A stretch of DNA of 64,000 bases, from NCBI RefSeq assembly GCF_900116765.1, contig NZ_UETC01000003.1, forward strand, positions 186,001-250,000. Reading direction: 5' to 3'. Position numbers and translations under genes: made by a program. Below, one piece after another: positions 8,928 through 18,089 of the stretch (the first letter of the stretch is position 1; the number at the start of each line of letters is the position of its first letter). Source of the DNA: Jannaschia seohaensis. GTDB lineage: Bacteria > Pseudomonadota > Alphaproteobacteria > Rhodobacterales > Rhodobacteraceae. The notes beneath the pieces are model-generated. The model ran no database searches. It was not told the origin of the DNA and worked only from the letters and a program-made list of their open reading frames with translations.

Positions 8928-9377
8928 ACGGAAGCCACGCCGGCGCCGGTGCCCGGTCGGCCCGGTCCGCCGCGCGATCTTGCCGGCCCTCCGGTCTCCG
9001 CCGGGGAGGGGCGCGCGGTTCTGGCGTTTTGGGTATCGCGGCCTTGGAGGCGATCTCAATCCTCCCGGTCGGCCCTGCGAGAAAGGCGACCCCGAGGCCG
9101 CGCCCCTGTCAAGGCGCTCGAATCGATGGCGGTCGGCATCGGCACGGAGGCGTGCCTTGCCGGCCCCCGCGTGAAGTCTCCGGGCCACGCGATCCGCAAC
9201 GGCAGGCGTCTCCGGCACGATAGAGCGCTTCTTCGCCGCACCGAGCTCCCCGTCGACACCCGCAGCGTCACGTCACCGTCAGTCGCAGCGTCGCGTTTTG
9301 GCCCTGCACGGGGTCAGCCGAATGAGACCCGCGCAAGCGGGCGCAGGTCCTTGGACTTACGCAGGAAAACGGGATCA
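8928..9377. other. intergenic region between accessory block and tRNA
   Basis: These 450 nt contain no recognisable gene. Short open frames exist on both strands but have no family resemblance and no ribosome binding sites. The sequence ends exactly at the encoded CCA end of the minus-strand tRNA. If the accessory genes to the left arrived by site-specific integration at that tRNA, the attachment site would lie here, but no integrase or duplicated tRNA end is visible. Confidence 0.4.
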
Positions 9378-9453
9378 TGGTAGGCCCGGCAGGACTCGAA
9401 CCCGCAACCAAAGCGTTATGAGCGCTCTGCTCTAACCATTGAGCTACAGGCCC
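9378..9453 (-). tRNA. tRNA with anticodon CAU, probably tRNA-Ile2
   Basis: A 76-nt cloverleaf including the encoded CCA. Read on the minus strand, the acceptor arm GGGCCTG pairs with CGGGCCT, the D arm is TAGCTCAATGGTTAGAGCA, the anticodon loop is CTCATAA and the T arm contains GGTTCGAGTCC. The anticodon CAU would normally mean Met, but the GAGCG/CGCTT anticodon stem and overall sequence resemble the bacterial isoleucine tRNA that reads AUA after lysidine modification by TilS. It might be annotated as tRNA-Met by simple tools. Confidence 0.92.
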
Positions 9454-9523
9454 CCGTAGCTTACGCGATACCAGACCGGCCGGATCGGTCAAGCACTCGC
9501 CGCCCAAGACCGGAAGGACGCCC

Positions 9524-9967
9524 ATGATCGACGAGACCCCTCCCGATGGAGCGCCCGGCGGCGCCCTCCCGTTTCTGGGACGCTACACGGTGGTTTTGGT
9601 CGCGACCGTGATGGCGCTCACGCTTCTGGGTTGGGTGCTGCACCGTGTCGGGGTCGCGCTGCCGCCCGGGGCCGCCGCGATTCTGCCGCCCATCGCCGGT
9701 GCGCTACATGTCGGCCAGCACTGGGGCCGGACTCGCGGTCAGGCGCCGGATGGCCGCACGGCCTGGCGTTGGGCGCTGGTGGCGGGGTTGCTCTATGCGG
9801 TGCTCCTGATCGTGCTGGCGTTGCCCCTTCTGGGAGCGATCGCCCCTGAATTTCTGCCCGTTCTGGTCATGCTGCTGGGCGGGACGACGCTGATCGCGAT
9901 CCTGATCAATCGCTTTCTGCTGAGCATGGGCGCACGGTCGGGCGTTGCTCAGACCAAGGGGCGGTGA
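9524..9967 (+). CDS. small membrane protein (ABZJ_00895-like)
   Basis: A 147-residue protein of unknown function. It has a short polar N terminus and about four hydrophobic segments: [52 protein letters not shown] and [21 protein letters not shown]. The arrangement resembles the ABZJ_00895 family of uncharacterised inner-membrane proteins. ATG 9524 follows GGAAGGA at 9512-9518. It ends 40 nt before purM and runs in the same direction, so it may lie upstream in the same transcript without any known link to purine synthesis. Confidence 0.75.
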   Translation: MIDETPPDGAPGGALPFLGRYTVVLVATVMALTLLGWVLHRVGVALPPGAAAILPPIAGALHVGQHWGRTRGQAPDGRTAWRWALVAGLLYAVLLIVLALPLLGAIAPEFLPVLVMLLGGTTLIAILINRFLLSMGARSGVAQTKGR

Positions 9968-10007
9968 TAGCGCGCGCCCTAACCGAGGGCCGATACGGGG
10001 AAGGGCC

Positions 10008-11057
10008 ATGACCGACGAGACGACCGGGCTGACCTACGCGCAGGCAGGGGTCGATATCGATGCGGGCAACGCATTGGTCGAACGCATCAAGCCAGCGGCC
10101 AAGGCCACCGAGCGGGCCGGAACCATGGCGGGGCTGGGCGGATTCGGCGCGCTCTTCGACCTCAAGGCGGCGGGCTATGACGATCCCATCCTCGTCGCCG
10201 CCACCGACGGCGTCGGCACCAAGCTGCGGCTGGCCATCGATACCGGGGTGCTGGGCGGTGTGGGCGTCGACCTGGTCGCGATGTGCGTCAACGATCTGAT
10301 CTGCCAGGGGGCGGAGCCGCTCTTCTTCCTCGACTATTTCGCCACCGGCAAGCTTGAGACGGAGGCCGCCGCCGCCGTCATCGAGGGCATCGCCGCAGGC
10401 TGCACCCAGGCCGGCTGCGCACTGATCGGCGGCGAGACCGCCGAGATGCCGGGCATGTATGGCGCGGGCGATTTCGACCTCGCCGGTTTTGCCGTGGGCG
10501 CGATGGAGCGGGGGAGCGCGCTGCCCGAGGGCGTGACCGAAGGCGACGTGCTGCTGGGGCTGGCCTCCGACGGCGTCCATTCCAACGGCTTCTCGCTTGT
10601 GCGTCGGGTGGCGGAACGGGCCGATCTGGTCTGGGACGATCCGGCCCCTTGGGGGCAGGGCACGTTGGGCGCGGAGCTGCTGACGCCGACGCGGCTCTAT
10701 GTCCGCCCGGCGCTCGCCGCGATCCGGGCGGGCGGCGTGCGCGGCCTTGCCCATATCACCGGGGGCGGCCTGACCGAGAACCTGCCGCGCATCCTGCCCG
10801 AGGGGCTGGGCGCGCAGATCGATCTGGGCGCCTGGACGGCGCCGCCGGTCTTCGGCTGGCTGGCCGAGGCGGGCGGCATCGAGGCGGCCGAGATGCTCAA
10901 GACGTTCAATTGCGGGATCGGTCTGGTGCTGGTCTGCGATCCGGCGCGGGCCGAGGCCCTGACCGGTCTGCTCGCCGAGGCTGGCGAGACCGTGGCCCGG
11001 ATCGGAACGGTCCGGGCGGGCGCGGGCGTCGCCTATGACGGCACGCCCGGCTGGTGA
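10008..11057 (+). CDS. purM: phosphoribosylformylglycinamidine cyclo-ligase
   Basis: AIR synthase, the fifth step of de novo purine synthesis, which closes the imidazole ring of FGAM using ATP. The 349-residue protein is family length. It shows the N-terminal [15 protein letters not shown], the substrate loop [10 protein letters not shown], the [17 protein letters not shown] stretch and [14 protein letters not shown] 10008 follows GGGGAAGG. The stop overlaps the GTG start of purN by 4 bp (GTGA), which couples two adjacent pathway enzymes. Confidence 0.98.
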   Translation: MTDETTGLTYAQAGVDIDAGNALVERIKPAAKATERAGTMAGLGGFGALFDLKAAGYDDPILVAATDGVGTKLRLAIDTGVLGGVGVDLVAMCVNDLICQGAEPLFFLDYFATGKLETEAAAAVIEGIAAGCTQAGCALIGGETAEMPGMYGAGDFDLAGFAVGAMERGSALPEGVTEGDVLLGLASDGVHSNGFSLVRRVAERADLVWDDPAPWGQGTLGAELLTPTRLYVRPALAAIRAGGVRGLAHITGGGLTENLPRILPEGLGAQIDLGAWTAPPVFGWLAEAGGIEAAEMLKTFNCGIGLVLVCDPARAEALTGLLAEAGETVARIGTVRAGAGVAYDGTPGW

Positions 11058-11641
11058 AGCGCGTCGCGATCCTGCTCTCGGGCGGCGGCTCCAACATGGT
11101 GGCGCTGGTCCGCTCCATGACCGGGGACCATCCGGCCCGGCCGTGCCTCGTGGGGTCTAACGACCCCGAGGCGGGCGGGTTGCGCCGTGCGGCGGAGCTT
11201 GGCGTTCCGACGGTCGCGATCGACCACCGGCCGTTCAAGGGCGACCGGCCCGGCTTCGAGGCCGCGCTGACGGCGGCGTTGGAGGAGGCCGCGCCCGATA
11301 TCGTGGCGCTGGCCGGTTTCATGCGCATCCTGACCCCGGGCTTTGTCGACCGCTGGGCGGGGCGGCTCTTGAACATCCACCCCTCGCTCCTGCCGAAATA
11401 TCGCGGCCTCGACACCCATGCCCGCGCCATCGCCGCCGGCGACACGGAGGCAGGCTGCACGGTGCATGAGGTGACGGCGGCGCTCGACGACGGGCCGATC
11501 CTGGGACAGGCGCGCGTGCCGATCCTGCCGGAGGATACGCCCGCCGCCCTGGCGGCACGCGTCCTGGTGCAGGAGCATCGGCTCTACCCGTTGGTCCTGC
11601 GCCGCTTCGCGGAAGGCCGCCGCGATCGGATCGACCTGTAG
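11054..11641 (+). CDS. purN: phosphoribosylglycinamide formyltransferase
   Basis: GAR transformylase, step three of purine synthesis, which transfers a formyl group from 10-formyl-tetrahydrofolate. Its 195 residues match the family. Visible are the N-terminal [12 protein letters not shown] nucleotide loop, the catalytic region [30 protein letters not shown] with the active-site Asn and His, and [17 protein letters not shown] with the catalytic Asp. It begins with GTG at 11054 inside the purM stop codon, so it depends on purM translation. Confidence 0.97.
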   Translation: MKRVAILLSGGGSNMVALVRSMTGDHPARPCLVGSNDPEAGGLRRAAELGVPTVAIDHRPFKGDRPGFEAALTAALEEAAPDIVALAGFMRILTPGFVDRWAGRLLNIHPSLLPKYRGLDTHARAIAAGDTEAGCTVHEVTAALDDGPILGQARVPILPEDTPAALAARVLVQEHRLYPLVLRRFAEGRRDRIDL

Positions 11642-11731
11642 CACATGGGCCACGGCGGCTGTTTCTGGCCGCTTTCGCATCGGAACGCGATGGTCTAGAC
11701 GAGGCCGCGCCCGAGACGAAAGGTCACCCCC

Positions 11732-12904
11732 CTGTCCTCCGAGATCATCACCCTGACCGACACCGACGCCCTGGCGGCCTTCTGCGCCCGCGCGGCCGAG
11801 GCCCCTTACGTCACCGTCGACACTGAGTTCCTGCGGGAACGGACCTACTATTCCAAGCTCTGCCTCGTGCAGCTGGCCTATCCCGGCGGCGGAAAGGACG
11901 ACGCCGTTCTGGTGGACCCGCTGGTCGAGGGGCTTGACCTTGCGCCGCTCTACGATCTGTTCCGCGACCCCGGCGTCGTGAAGGTCTTTCACGCCGCCCG
12001 GCAGGATTTGGAGATCTTCGCCGTCGAGGGCGACGTGATTCCCGCCCCGCTCTTCGACACACAGGTCGCCGCGATGGTCTGCGGCTTTGGGGAGCAGGTC
12101 GGCTACGAGACGCTGGTCCGCAAAGTGGCCAAGGCGCAGGTCGATAAATCCTCGCGCTTCACGGACTGGTCGCGCCGGCCGCTTTCGGACGCGCAAAAGC
12201 GCTATGCTCTGGCCGATGTGACCCATCTGCGCGGCATCTACGAGCATCTCGCTAGCGAACTCTCGCGCAGCGGCCGCACCTCCTGGGTCGAGGAGGAAAT
12301 GGACGTGCTCCGCGACCCCGCCACCTACCGGGTCGAGCCGAGGGAGGCGTGGCGGCGGCTGAAGATGCGCAATCCGAGCTCCCGATCGCTCGCCATCGCG
12401 CGGGAGCTGGCCGCTTTCCGCGAGGAATACGCGCAAGCGCAGAACGTGCCGCGCACCAGGGTATTCAAGGACGACGCCCTGATGGAACTGGTCAGCGCCA
12501 AGCCCAAAGACATGGGCGAACTCGGCAAATCACGCCTGCTGCTCCGCGAGGCGCGCAGGGGCGCTATCGCCGAGGGCATCCTGGCGGCGGTCGCCACGGG
12601 CGTCGCTCTGCCGCGAGAAGAGTTGCCGGAGCCGCCCAAGCAGAAGTCCCGCGACCAGATCAACGGCGCGCTGGCGGATCTGCTGCGCGTCTTGCTGAAG
12701 GCCAAGGCCGAGCAGGCCGGCGTCGCGCAAAAGCTGATCGCGACCGCCTCCGACCTGGACGACATCGCGGCCGGAAGCCGCAGCGGCCCCTGGGCGCAGG
12801 GCTGGCGCGGCGAGGTGTTCGGCAAGGAGGCCCTTCGGCTCTGCGAGGGCGAAATCGCGCTGGCCTGCAAGGGGCACGACGTCTGGATCGTGCCGCTGGA
12901 CTGA
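11732..12904 (+). CDS. rnd: ribonuclease D, CTG start
   Basis: 3'-to-5' exoribonuclease of the DEDD family, which trims tRNA and other RNA 3' ends. The three exonuclease motifs are present: VDTEFLRERTYY, HAARQDLEIF and YALADVTHLR. An HRDC-type C-terminal region follows. Conserved sequence begins at least 45 codons before the first in-frame ATG (11867). Between the upstream in-frame stop (TAG at 11696) and that conserved region there is no in-frame ATG, GTG or TTG. CTG at 11732, preceded by GAAAGG at 11718-11723, is the best start and yields 390 residues, the usual length. The family call is firm; the start is inferred. Confidence 0.92.
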   Translation: MSSEIITLTDTDALAAFCARAAEAPYVTVDTEFLRERTYYSKLCLVQLAYPGGGKDDAVLVDPLVEGLDLAPLYDLFRDPGVVKVFHAARQDLEIFAVEGDVIPAPLFDTQVAAMVCGFGEQVGYETLVRKVAKAQVDKSSRFTDWSRRPLSDAQKRYALADVTHLRGIYEHLASELSRSGRTSWVEEEMDVLRDPATYRVEPREAWRRLKMRNPSSRSLAIARELAAFREEYAQAQNVPRTRVFKDDALMELVSAKPKDMGELGKSRLLLREARRGAIAEGILAAVATGVALPREELPEPPKQKSRDQINGALADLLRVLLKAKAEQAGVAQKLIATASDLDDIAAGSRSGPWAQGWRGEVFGKEALRLCEGEIALACKGHDVWIVPLD

Positions 12905-12949
12905 GGGCACGGGTCTGCGGGCCGCGCCTCCGGCCCGGCCAAGACGCGC

Positions 12950-13405
12950 TCAGTCCGTGACGTAGTCCCCGTGGGCCCAGCCCACAGCGCCCGATACGTG
13001 GCGGATACGCAGCCACTCCCCCTCGCGGGCGAGCGCCTCCACCCGGTCGCCCGGATACATCCGACGCAGGATCGCGGCATCCGTCCCGGGCGCCGCCCGC
13101 AGGTTCAGCCAGCCCGTTCCCGGCGCCACGGTGAGGGTCGGCGCCCCCACCTCCTCCCGGTCGAGATAGTCGAGCGAGGCCCAGCCCTGCACGCCGCCGG
13201 GCGTGCGCACCCGCGCCCACTTCCCCATCGTCTCCAGCACGGCGACTCGCGTGCCGGGCTGCATCCGGTCCAGCACCGCATGCTGCGTGCCCGGGCCGCC
13301 GCGCAGGTTCAGATAGCCCTCGGAATTGTCGGCCACGACCAGTCCCTGCGCCGCGGCGGCGAGGGGCGAGAGGGCAAGGAGGAAGGCAAGCGTCGGAAGG
13401 CGCAT
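12950..13405 (-). CDS. exported protein with two bacterial SH3 domains
   Basis: A 151-residue protein with a signal peptide (MRLPTLAFLLALSPLAAAAQ, cleavage probable after AAAAQ) followed by two SH3b repeats. Repeat 1 has YLNLRGGPGTQHAVLDRM and VQGWASLDYL; repeat 2 has WLNLRAAPGTDAAILRRM and AVGWAHGDYV. Such domains bind peptidoglycan or other cell-wall ligands in the periplasm. It lies downstream of the MFS gene on the same strand after a 118-nt gap and is convergent with rnd. The precise role is unknown. Confidence 0.85.
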   Translation of the reverse strand: MRLPTLAFLLALSPLAAAAQGLVVADNSEGYLNLRGGPGTQHAVLDRMQPGTRVAVLETMGKWARVRTPGGVQGWASLDYLDREEVGAPTLTVAPGTGWLNLRAAPGTDAAILRRMYPGDRVEALAREGEWLRIRHVSGAVGWAHGDYVTD

Positions 13406-13523
13406 GGGGGCGGATCCTGTCAGGAGCGGGGTCGCCGAAGGGTCGCCCGGCGCCGATCTCGGATCAAGCTGGCCGCGCGGCCGGGGATGCGATCGGCCGC
13501 GCGTCGTGGCTTCCGTGCCGCCC

Positions 13524-14744
13524 TCAGGCGGCCCGCTTCTGCATCGCCTGCCAGATCAGCGCGCCCGCGGCCAAGGCCAGGAACGGCGCCATCGCGATGT
13601 TGACCGCGGTCCAGCCAGAGGCCGCCTCCGAGGCGGAACCCATCAGCATGCCCGAACTGAGCGAGGCCACCGTGACCATCCCGAAGACCAGCGAATCGTT
13701 GAGGCCCTGGACGGTCCCGCGCTCCTCCGGGCCATGGCTGGCGGCGAGCATCGTCGTCGCGCCGATGAATCCGAAATTCCAGCCGACACCCAGCAGGATC
13801 AGCGCGATGTAGAAGAAGGGCAGCGCCGTGCCCGAGAGCGCCACGATCCCGGCGGCGGCCAGCATCGCCAGCCCCGCCGCCATGATCCGTCCCGTGCCGA
13901 AACGCACAATCAGGTGGCCGGTGAAGAAGCTGGGCGCATACATCGCCACGACGTGGAAGGTGACGATGTTCGACGCGTCCGAGACGCCAAAGCCGCAGCC
14001 GACCACCGCCAGCGGCGTCGAGGTCATCACCAGGTTCATCAGCGCATAGCTCACCATCGCGCAGATCATCGCCACGCGGATCGATGGATCCGCCAGCAGC
14101 GCGGCGCGCGAGCGTCCCCGCGCGTCCCCCTGCTTGGGGGCCGGCGGCTTGGGGATGTCGAGCAGCAGGAACAGCCAGATCCCGACCGCGTTCAGCGCCA
14201 GGACGACCCCATAGGTCGCGAGGAAGGGGATGATCGTCGCCGTCTCGGTGCCGGTCACCACGAAGCGCGCCACGAAGGCGGAGATGAGCCCCCCCGCCAT
14301 CACGAAGCTGATCGCCTTGGGCCGGAACGCGTCGGACGCCGTGTCGGTCGCGGCGAAGCGGTAAAAGCCCAGCGAGGACATGAAGATGCCGGTCAGGTAG
14401 GCGCCCGCGAGGAAGATCCAGAAATTGCCCAGCACCAGAGCGATCATCGACAGCGCCGCGCCGGTACCTCCCGCGGCTGCGCCCAACATGAACCCGAAGC
14501 GTCGCCCCCGCCGCTGCATCAGCGGCGAGATCCACGGCGCCGTCGTCATCGAGCTGAACACCACCATCGAGATCGGCGCCGTCGCCCAGAGCGCCGAGGG
14601 AGCAAGCGTCAGCCCGATCAGGCCCGCCACGGTGAAGTTGATCGGCAGCTGCGCGCCCAGCAGCGCCTGCGCGAGGACGAGAATCAGGACATTGCGCTTT
14701 GCGCGGCTGTCGTCTTGGACGGGGTCGAGAACGGCGTCGGTCAT
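13524..14744 (-). CDS. major facilitator superfamily transporter
   Basis: A 406-residue inner-membrane transporter with about twelve hydrophobic segments. The loop following TM2 reads MQRRGRRFGFMLG, a variant of the MFS signature, and the central loop near the middle is basic (AARSRAARLLADPS-like region). It begins 10 nt after cobB on the same strand, so it is likely to be on the cobB transcript. That context suggests, but does not prove, transport of a corrinoid precursor, cobalt or a related compound. No substrate can be read from the sequence. Confidence 0.85.
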   Translation of the reverse strand: MTDAVLDPVQDDSRAKRNVLILVLAQALLGAQLPINFTVAGLIGLTLAPSALWATAPISMVVFSSMTTAPWISPLMQRRGRRFGFMLGAAAGGTGAALSMIALVLGNFWIFLAGAYLTGIFMSSLGFYRFAATDTASDAFRPKAISFVMAGGLISAFVARFVVTGTETATIIPFLATYGVVLALNAVGIWLFLLLDIPKPPAPKQGDARGRSRAALLADPSIRVAMICAMVSYALMNLVMTSTPLAVVGCGFGVSDASNIVTFHVVAMYAPSFFTGHLIVRFGTGRIMAAGLAMLAAAGIVALSGTALPFFYIALILLGVGWNFGFIGATTMLAASHGPEERGTVQGLNDSLVFGMVTVASLSSGMLMGSASEAASGWTAVNIAMAPFLALAAGALIWQAMQKRAA

Positions 14745-14754
14745 GGGCGCTCTG

Positions 14755-16017
14755 CTACGCCTGTGCCCAGCCGCCGTCCAGCGGGGCGATCAAATGCAGG
14801 AACGACCCTTGCGCGGCGCCTTGCCGAAGCCCCGCCGGGGGCAGCGGCGTCCCTTCGGCGTCCCAGGCCTCGAAGAGCGGCGCGCCCTTGGCCCGGATCG
14901 TGGTGGCGTAATGGAACTCATGACCGGCCCAGTCGCCCGCGAAGGGGCCGCAGACGCTGCGGAGACGACGGTATCCCAGGTGCAGACGCCGCTGGGCGAA
15001 GGAGGTTTCGAGCGGCAACAGGCCGGCCATCCGATGCGTCTTTCCCTCGGCATCGGTCAGAGCCTCGCCCATCACCATGTAGCCGCCGCATTCGCCATGC
15101 ACGGCACGTTCCGCGAGCGAGGCGAGGAAGGTCCGATTGGCGGCAAGGCGGCCGGCATGGAGCTCCGGGTAGCCGCCTGGAAGATAGACGAGATCGGCGG
15201 GCGGGGCCGCCTCGTTTGCGAGCGGCGAGAAGGTCGCGATCTCCGACCCGGCCCGGTGCCAGCCGTCCAGGAGATGCGGATAGGAAAAGGCGAAGGCGTC
15301 GTCCCGGGCCACGGCGATGCGTTGCGCGGGCGGGGCGAAGGCCGGGCGCGGGGCCTCTGGGAGAGGCGCGGCGAGGGCCTGGAGCGCGGCGAGATCGACC
15401 GACTCGGCCAGGATGGCGCCGGCTTCGGCTAGAAAGCGTTCCAGATCCGGCCGCTCCGCCGCCTGGACGAGCCCCAGATGCCGGGAAGGCGTGGCCAGCC
15501 GCGCGTCCCGCGGCACCGCGCCCAGCACTGGCAGCGGGCAGGCGGCGCGGAGCATCCGCGCATGCCGGTCGGAGCCCACGCGGTTCAGGATCACCCCCGC
15601 GATCCGGACCTCGGGGTCGTGCCCGGCGAAACCGGCAATGAGCGGGCCCACCGACTGCGCCATCCGCGCCGCGTCCACCACCAGCACGACCGGCAGCCGG
15701 AGCAGCCGGGCGAGATCGGCCACCGCCCCGCGGCCTTCGGGCGGTGCGCCGTCGAACAGCCCCATCGCGCCCTCGATCAGCAGAAGCCCCGGCCCGGCCG
15801 CGAGCCCTGCAAGCGTCTCGGGCACCATCGCCCAGGCATCGAGATTGGGGCAGGGCGCGCCGCTGGCCGCCTCGTGAAAGCGGGGATCGATATAGTCGGG
15901 ACCGGACTTGGCCCCGCGCACTGCCACACCCGCATCGCGGAGCGCGCGCAGGAGACCGAGGGTGATCGTGGTCTTGCCGCTGCCCGAAGCGGGCGCGGCC
16001 AGGATCAGGCCGGGCAT
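14755..16017 (-). CDS. cobB: cobyrinic acid a,c-diamide synthase (hydrogenobyrinate type)
   Basis: ATP- and glutamine-dependent amidation of the a and c side chains of (hydrogeno)byrinic acid in cobalamin synthesis. The 420-residue protein has an N-terminal ATP-binding loop (LAAPASGSGKTT), the KSGPDYIDP substrate motif and a C-terminal class I glutaminase half with VYLPGGYPELHA and the nucleophile region HGECGGYMVMG. A terminal His pair region (HEFHYAT) completes it. It is the upstream gene of a short minus-strand run with the MFS transporter. A repeat element separates it from cobA. Confidence 0.96.
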   Translation of the reverse strand: MPGLILAAPASGSGKTTITLGLLRALRDAGVAVRGAKSGPDYIDPRFHEAASGAPCPNLDAWAMVPETLAGLAAGPGLLLIEGAMGLFDGAPPEGRGAVADLARLLRLPVVLVVDAARMAQSVGPLIAGFAGHDPEVRIAGVILNRVGSDRHARMLRAACPLPVLGAVPRDARLATPSRHLGLVQAAERPDLERFLAEAGAILAESVDLAALQALAAPLPEAPRPAFAPPAQRIAVARDDAFAFSYPHLLDGWHRAGSEIATFSPLANEAAPPADLVYLPGGYPELHAGRLAANRTFLASLAERAVHGECGGYMVMGEALTDAEGKTHRMAGLLPLETSFAQRRLHLGYRRLRSVCGPFAGDWAGHEFHYATTIRAKGAPLFEAWDAEGTPLPPAGLRQGAAQGSFLHLIAPLDGGWAQA

Positions 16018-16053
16018 GAGAGGGTTCGGACCTCTGGCGCGGCCCGACCGGGT

Positions 16054-16114
16054 GGGGGGCTTTGCCCCCCGCTCGCAAGCTCGCTCCCCCCAGAGTATTT
16101 CCGGCCAGAAGAAG
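16054..16114 (+). repeat. intergenic repeat with G-rich hairpin (second repeat family)
   Basis: A perfect 7-bp stem GGGGGGC (16054-16060) with loop TTT and partner GCCCCCC (16064-16070) is followed by GCTCGCAAGCTCGCTCCCCCC and then a tail AGTATTTCCGGCCAGAAGAAG. Elements of this make-up recur between genes in many Rhodobacterales genomes (from memory, not searched). It sits between cobA and cobB and could end cobA transcription or be part of the cobB leader. Confidence 0.5.
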
Positions 16115-16123
16115 GGCGGAGGA

Positions 16124-16966
16124 TCATCCGACTTCGGCCGGGCGGCGGCGGTCGAGCGGGTCGATGTCGCGCGGCGGGTGGCCCTGGGCCATGGCCTGCC
16201 AGTCGAGCGCTTGGCGCAGGAGGGTCGCGCGGCCGACGCAGATGATGGCGGGAGGCTCCAGCCCTGCGGCGGCGATATCGTCGGCGCACGCCGCCAGCGT
16301 GGTCTCGATCGTGCGCTGATCGGCCAGGGTAGCGGTGGTGGTGACGGCGACGGGTTCGGACGGCGCTCGGCCGCCGGCGATCAGGCGCGCGGCGATCTGT
16401 GCGATATGCTTCATGCCCATGTAGATCACGATGACCTGGCTGCCGCGGGCGATCCCCTCCCAATCGAGCGCGGTGGGCGCGGCGCCGCTGGCGTCGTGGC
16501 CGGTGACGAAGGTGACCGACTGGTTCACGTCGCGATGGGTCACGGGGATGCCCGCATAGGCCAGCCCCGCGATTCCCGCCGTGATGCCCGGAACGATGCG
16601 GATCGGCACGCCGTGCTGCACCAGCGTCTGGGCCTCCTCTCCGCCGCGGCCGAAGACGAAGGGATCGCCGCCCTTGAGGCGGAGCACCCGCTTGCCCTGC
16701 CGTGCCAGGTCCACCAGCCGCAGCGAGATGTCGCGCTGCTTGGCGGAGGGTTTGCCGCCGCGCTTGCCCGCGTATTCCCGCACGGCCTGTGGCGCCCAGT
16801 CGAGGATCGCCTCCCCCACCAGCGCGTCATAGACGATCACGTCCGCCTGGCGCAGCGCGTTGAGCCCGTGCAGCGTCAGCAGGCCGGGGTCTCCTGGCCC
16901 GGCGCCGCAGAGCCAGACCCAGCCGGGCTGCAATTGGGGCCAGTCATGGGGAGGCAGGTCGTTCAT
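16124..16966 (-). CDS. cobA: uroporphyrinogen-III C-methyltransferase
   Basis: SAM-dependent methylation of uroporphyrinogen III at C2 and C7 to precorrin-2, the entry step to cobalamin and sirohaem. The 280-residue protein is the single-domain form. It shows VWLCGAGPGDPGLLTLHG, YDALVGEAILDW, RLKGGDPFVFGRGGEE and the SAM-site region PGITAGIAGLAYAGIPVTHR. ATG at 16966 is chosen because the family begins here; the frame remains open far upstream, but that part overlaps the divergent cbiD. The two divergent starts are 97 bp apart. Confidence 0.96.
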   Translation of the reverse strand: MNDLPPHDWPQLQPGWVWLCGAGPGDPGLLTLHGLNALRQADVIVYDALVGEAILDWAPQAVREYAGKRGGKPSAKQRDISLRLVDLARQGKRVLRLKGGDPFVFGRGGEEAQTLVQHGVPIRIVPGITAGIAGLAYAGIPVTHRDVNQSVTFVTGHDASGAAPTALDWEGIARGSQVIVIYMGMKHIAQIAARLIAGGRAPSEPVAVTTTATLADQRTIETTLAACADDIAAAGLEPPAIICVGRATLLRQALDWQAMAQGHPPRDIDPLDRRRPAEVG

Positions 16967-17063
16967 GGCTCCGGTATGGCGCGGCCCGCGGCCGGGGGAA
17001 AGCCTGCGCGCGACGGCGCGGTGCCCATTGGCGGCATCGGGACCACATGCCACAGAGAGAGGC

Positions 17064-18089
17064 ATGACCGAGACCGCTCCCCTCCGCCGTGGCTGGACCA
17101 CGGGCGCCTGCGCCACCGCCGCGACGCGGGCGGCGGTGGAAGGGCTGTGGACGGGGCATGTGCCCGAGGCCGTCACGATCCGCCTGCCGCGGGGCGAGAC
17201 GCCGCGCTTCGAGATCGTGGACGCGGCGGTCGGCGATGGCTGGGCCGAGGCGGGCGTCGTCAAGGACGCGGGCGACGACCCGGACGTGACCCATGGGGCG
17301 ACGGTGCGGGTGCGGGTGCGCGCGTCGGCAGGGGGCGTGACCTTCCGCGCGGGCGAGGGGGTGGGGATCGTCACCAAGCCGGGGCTGCCGGTGGCCGTGG
17401 GCGAGCCCGCCATCAACCCCGTGCCCCGCGCCATGATGGACGAGGCGGTTGCGGAGGCGGCGAGCCTGCTGGGCGCGACGCCCGATGTCGAGATCACCGT
17501 CAGTATTCCGGGGGGCGCCGAGATCGCCCAGCGGACCTGGAACCCGCGCCTGGGCATCGAGGGCGGGCTGTCGATCCTGGGGACGACGGGGATCGTGCGG
17601 CCCTTCTCCTGTGCCGCCTGGATCGCGTCGATCCACCGGGGCGTGGACGTGGCACGGGCCGCGGGGCTGACCCATGTGGCGGGCTGCACCGGGGCGACCA
17701 GCGAGCGGGTGGTGCAGGCGCTGCACGGGCTGCCGGACCACGCGATGCTGGATATGGGGGACTTCGCCGGGGGAATGCTCAAATATCTCGCGCGCCATCC
17801 GGTGCCACGGGTGACGGTGGGGGGTGGCGTCGGCAAGCTCGCGAAGCTGGCGCAGGGCGCCATGGACCTGCATTCGCGGCGGTCGCAGGCCGATCTGGCC
17901 GGGCTTTCGGACTGGGCCGGGCGGGATCTGACCGGCTGCAACACCGTGTTGGAGGCGGTCTCTCTGGCGCCCGACCTGCCCGCGCGTATCGCCGAGGAGG
18001 CGCGGGCGCGGGTCCTGCGCATCATCGACGCGGAGGTCGACGTGGTGGTGATCGACCGGGCGGGAACCGTCCTGGCTCATGCGCGGTAG
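17064..18089 (+). CDS. cbiD: cobalt-precorrin-5B (C1)-methyltransferase
   Basis: Methylates C1 of the corrin ring in the anaerobic-type cobalamin route. The 341 residues start with the family's RRGWTTGACATAATRAA and include GEPAINPVPRAMM and the long central SIPGGAEIAQRTWNPRLGI-type region. ATG 17064 follows AGAGAGG. It overlaps cobK by 11 nt. CbiD is usually paired with late-cobalt enzymes less often seen with CobB of aerobic type; the name reflects family only and does not fix the pathway variant. Confidence 0.94.
   Translation: MTETAPLRRGWTTGACATAATRAAVEGLWTGHVPEAVTIRLPRGETPRFEIVDAAVGDGWAEAGVVKDAGDDPDVTHGATVRVRVRASAGGVTFRAGEGVGIVTKPGLPVAVGEPAINPVPRAMMDEAVAEAASLLGATPDVEITVSIPGGAEIAQRTWNPRLGIEGGLSILGTTGIVRPFSCAAWIASIHRGVDVARAAGLTHVAGCTGATSERVVQALHGLPDHAMLDMGDFAGGMLKYLARHPVPRVTVGGGVGKLAKLAQGAMDLHSRRSQADLAGLSDWAGRDLTGCNTVLEAVSLAPDLPARIAEEARARVLRIIDAEVDVVVIDRAGTVLAHAR

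Noticed and set aside
9378-9453. Plain tRNA-Met assignment for the CAU tRNA
   Set aside because: The acceptor and anticodon stems resemble tRNA-Ile2, which also has a CAU gene-encoded anticodon; Met is less likely although not excluded.
16967-17063. Cobalamin riboswitch between cobA and cbiD
   Set aside because: The gap is 97 bp, too short for a full B12 riboswitch, and no B12-box-like motif was seen.
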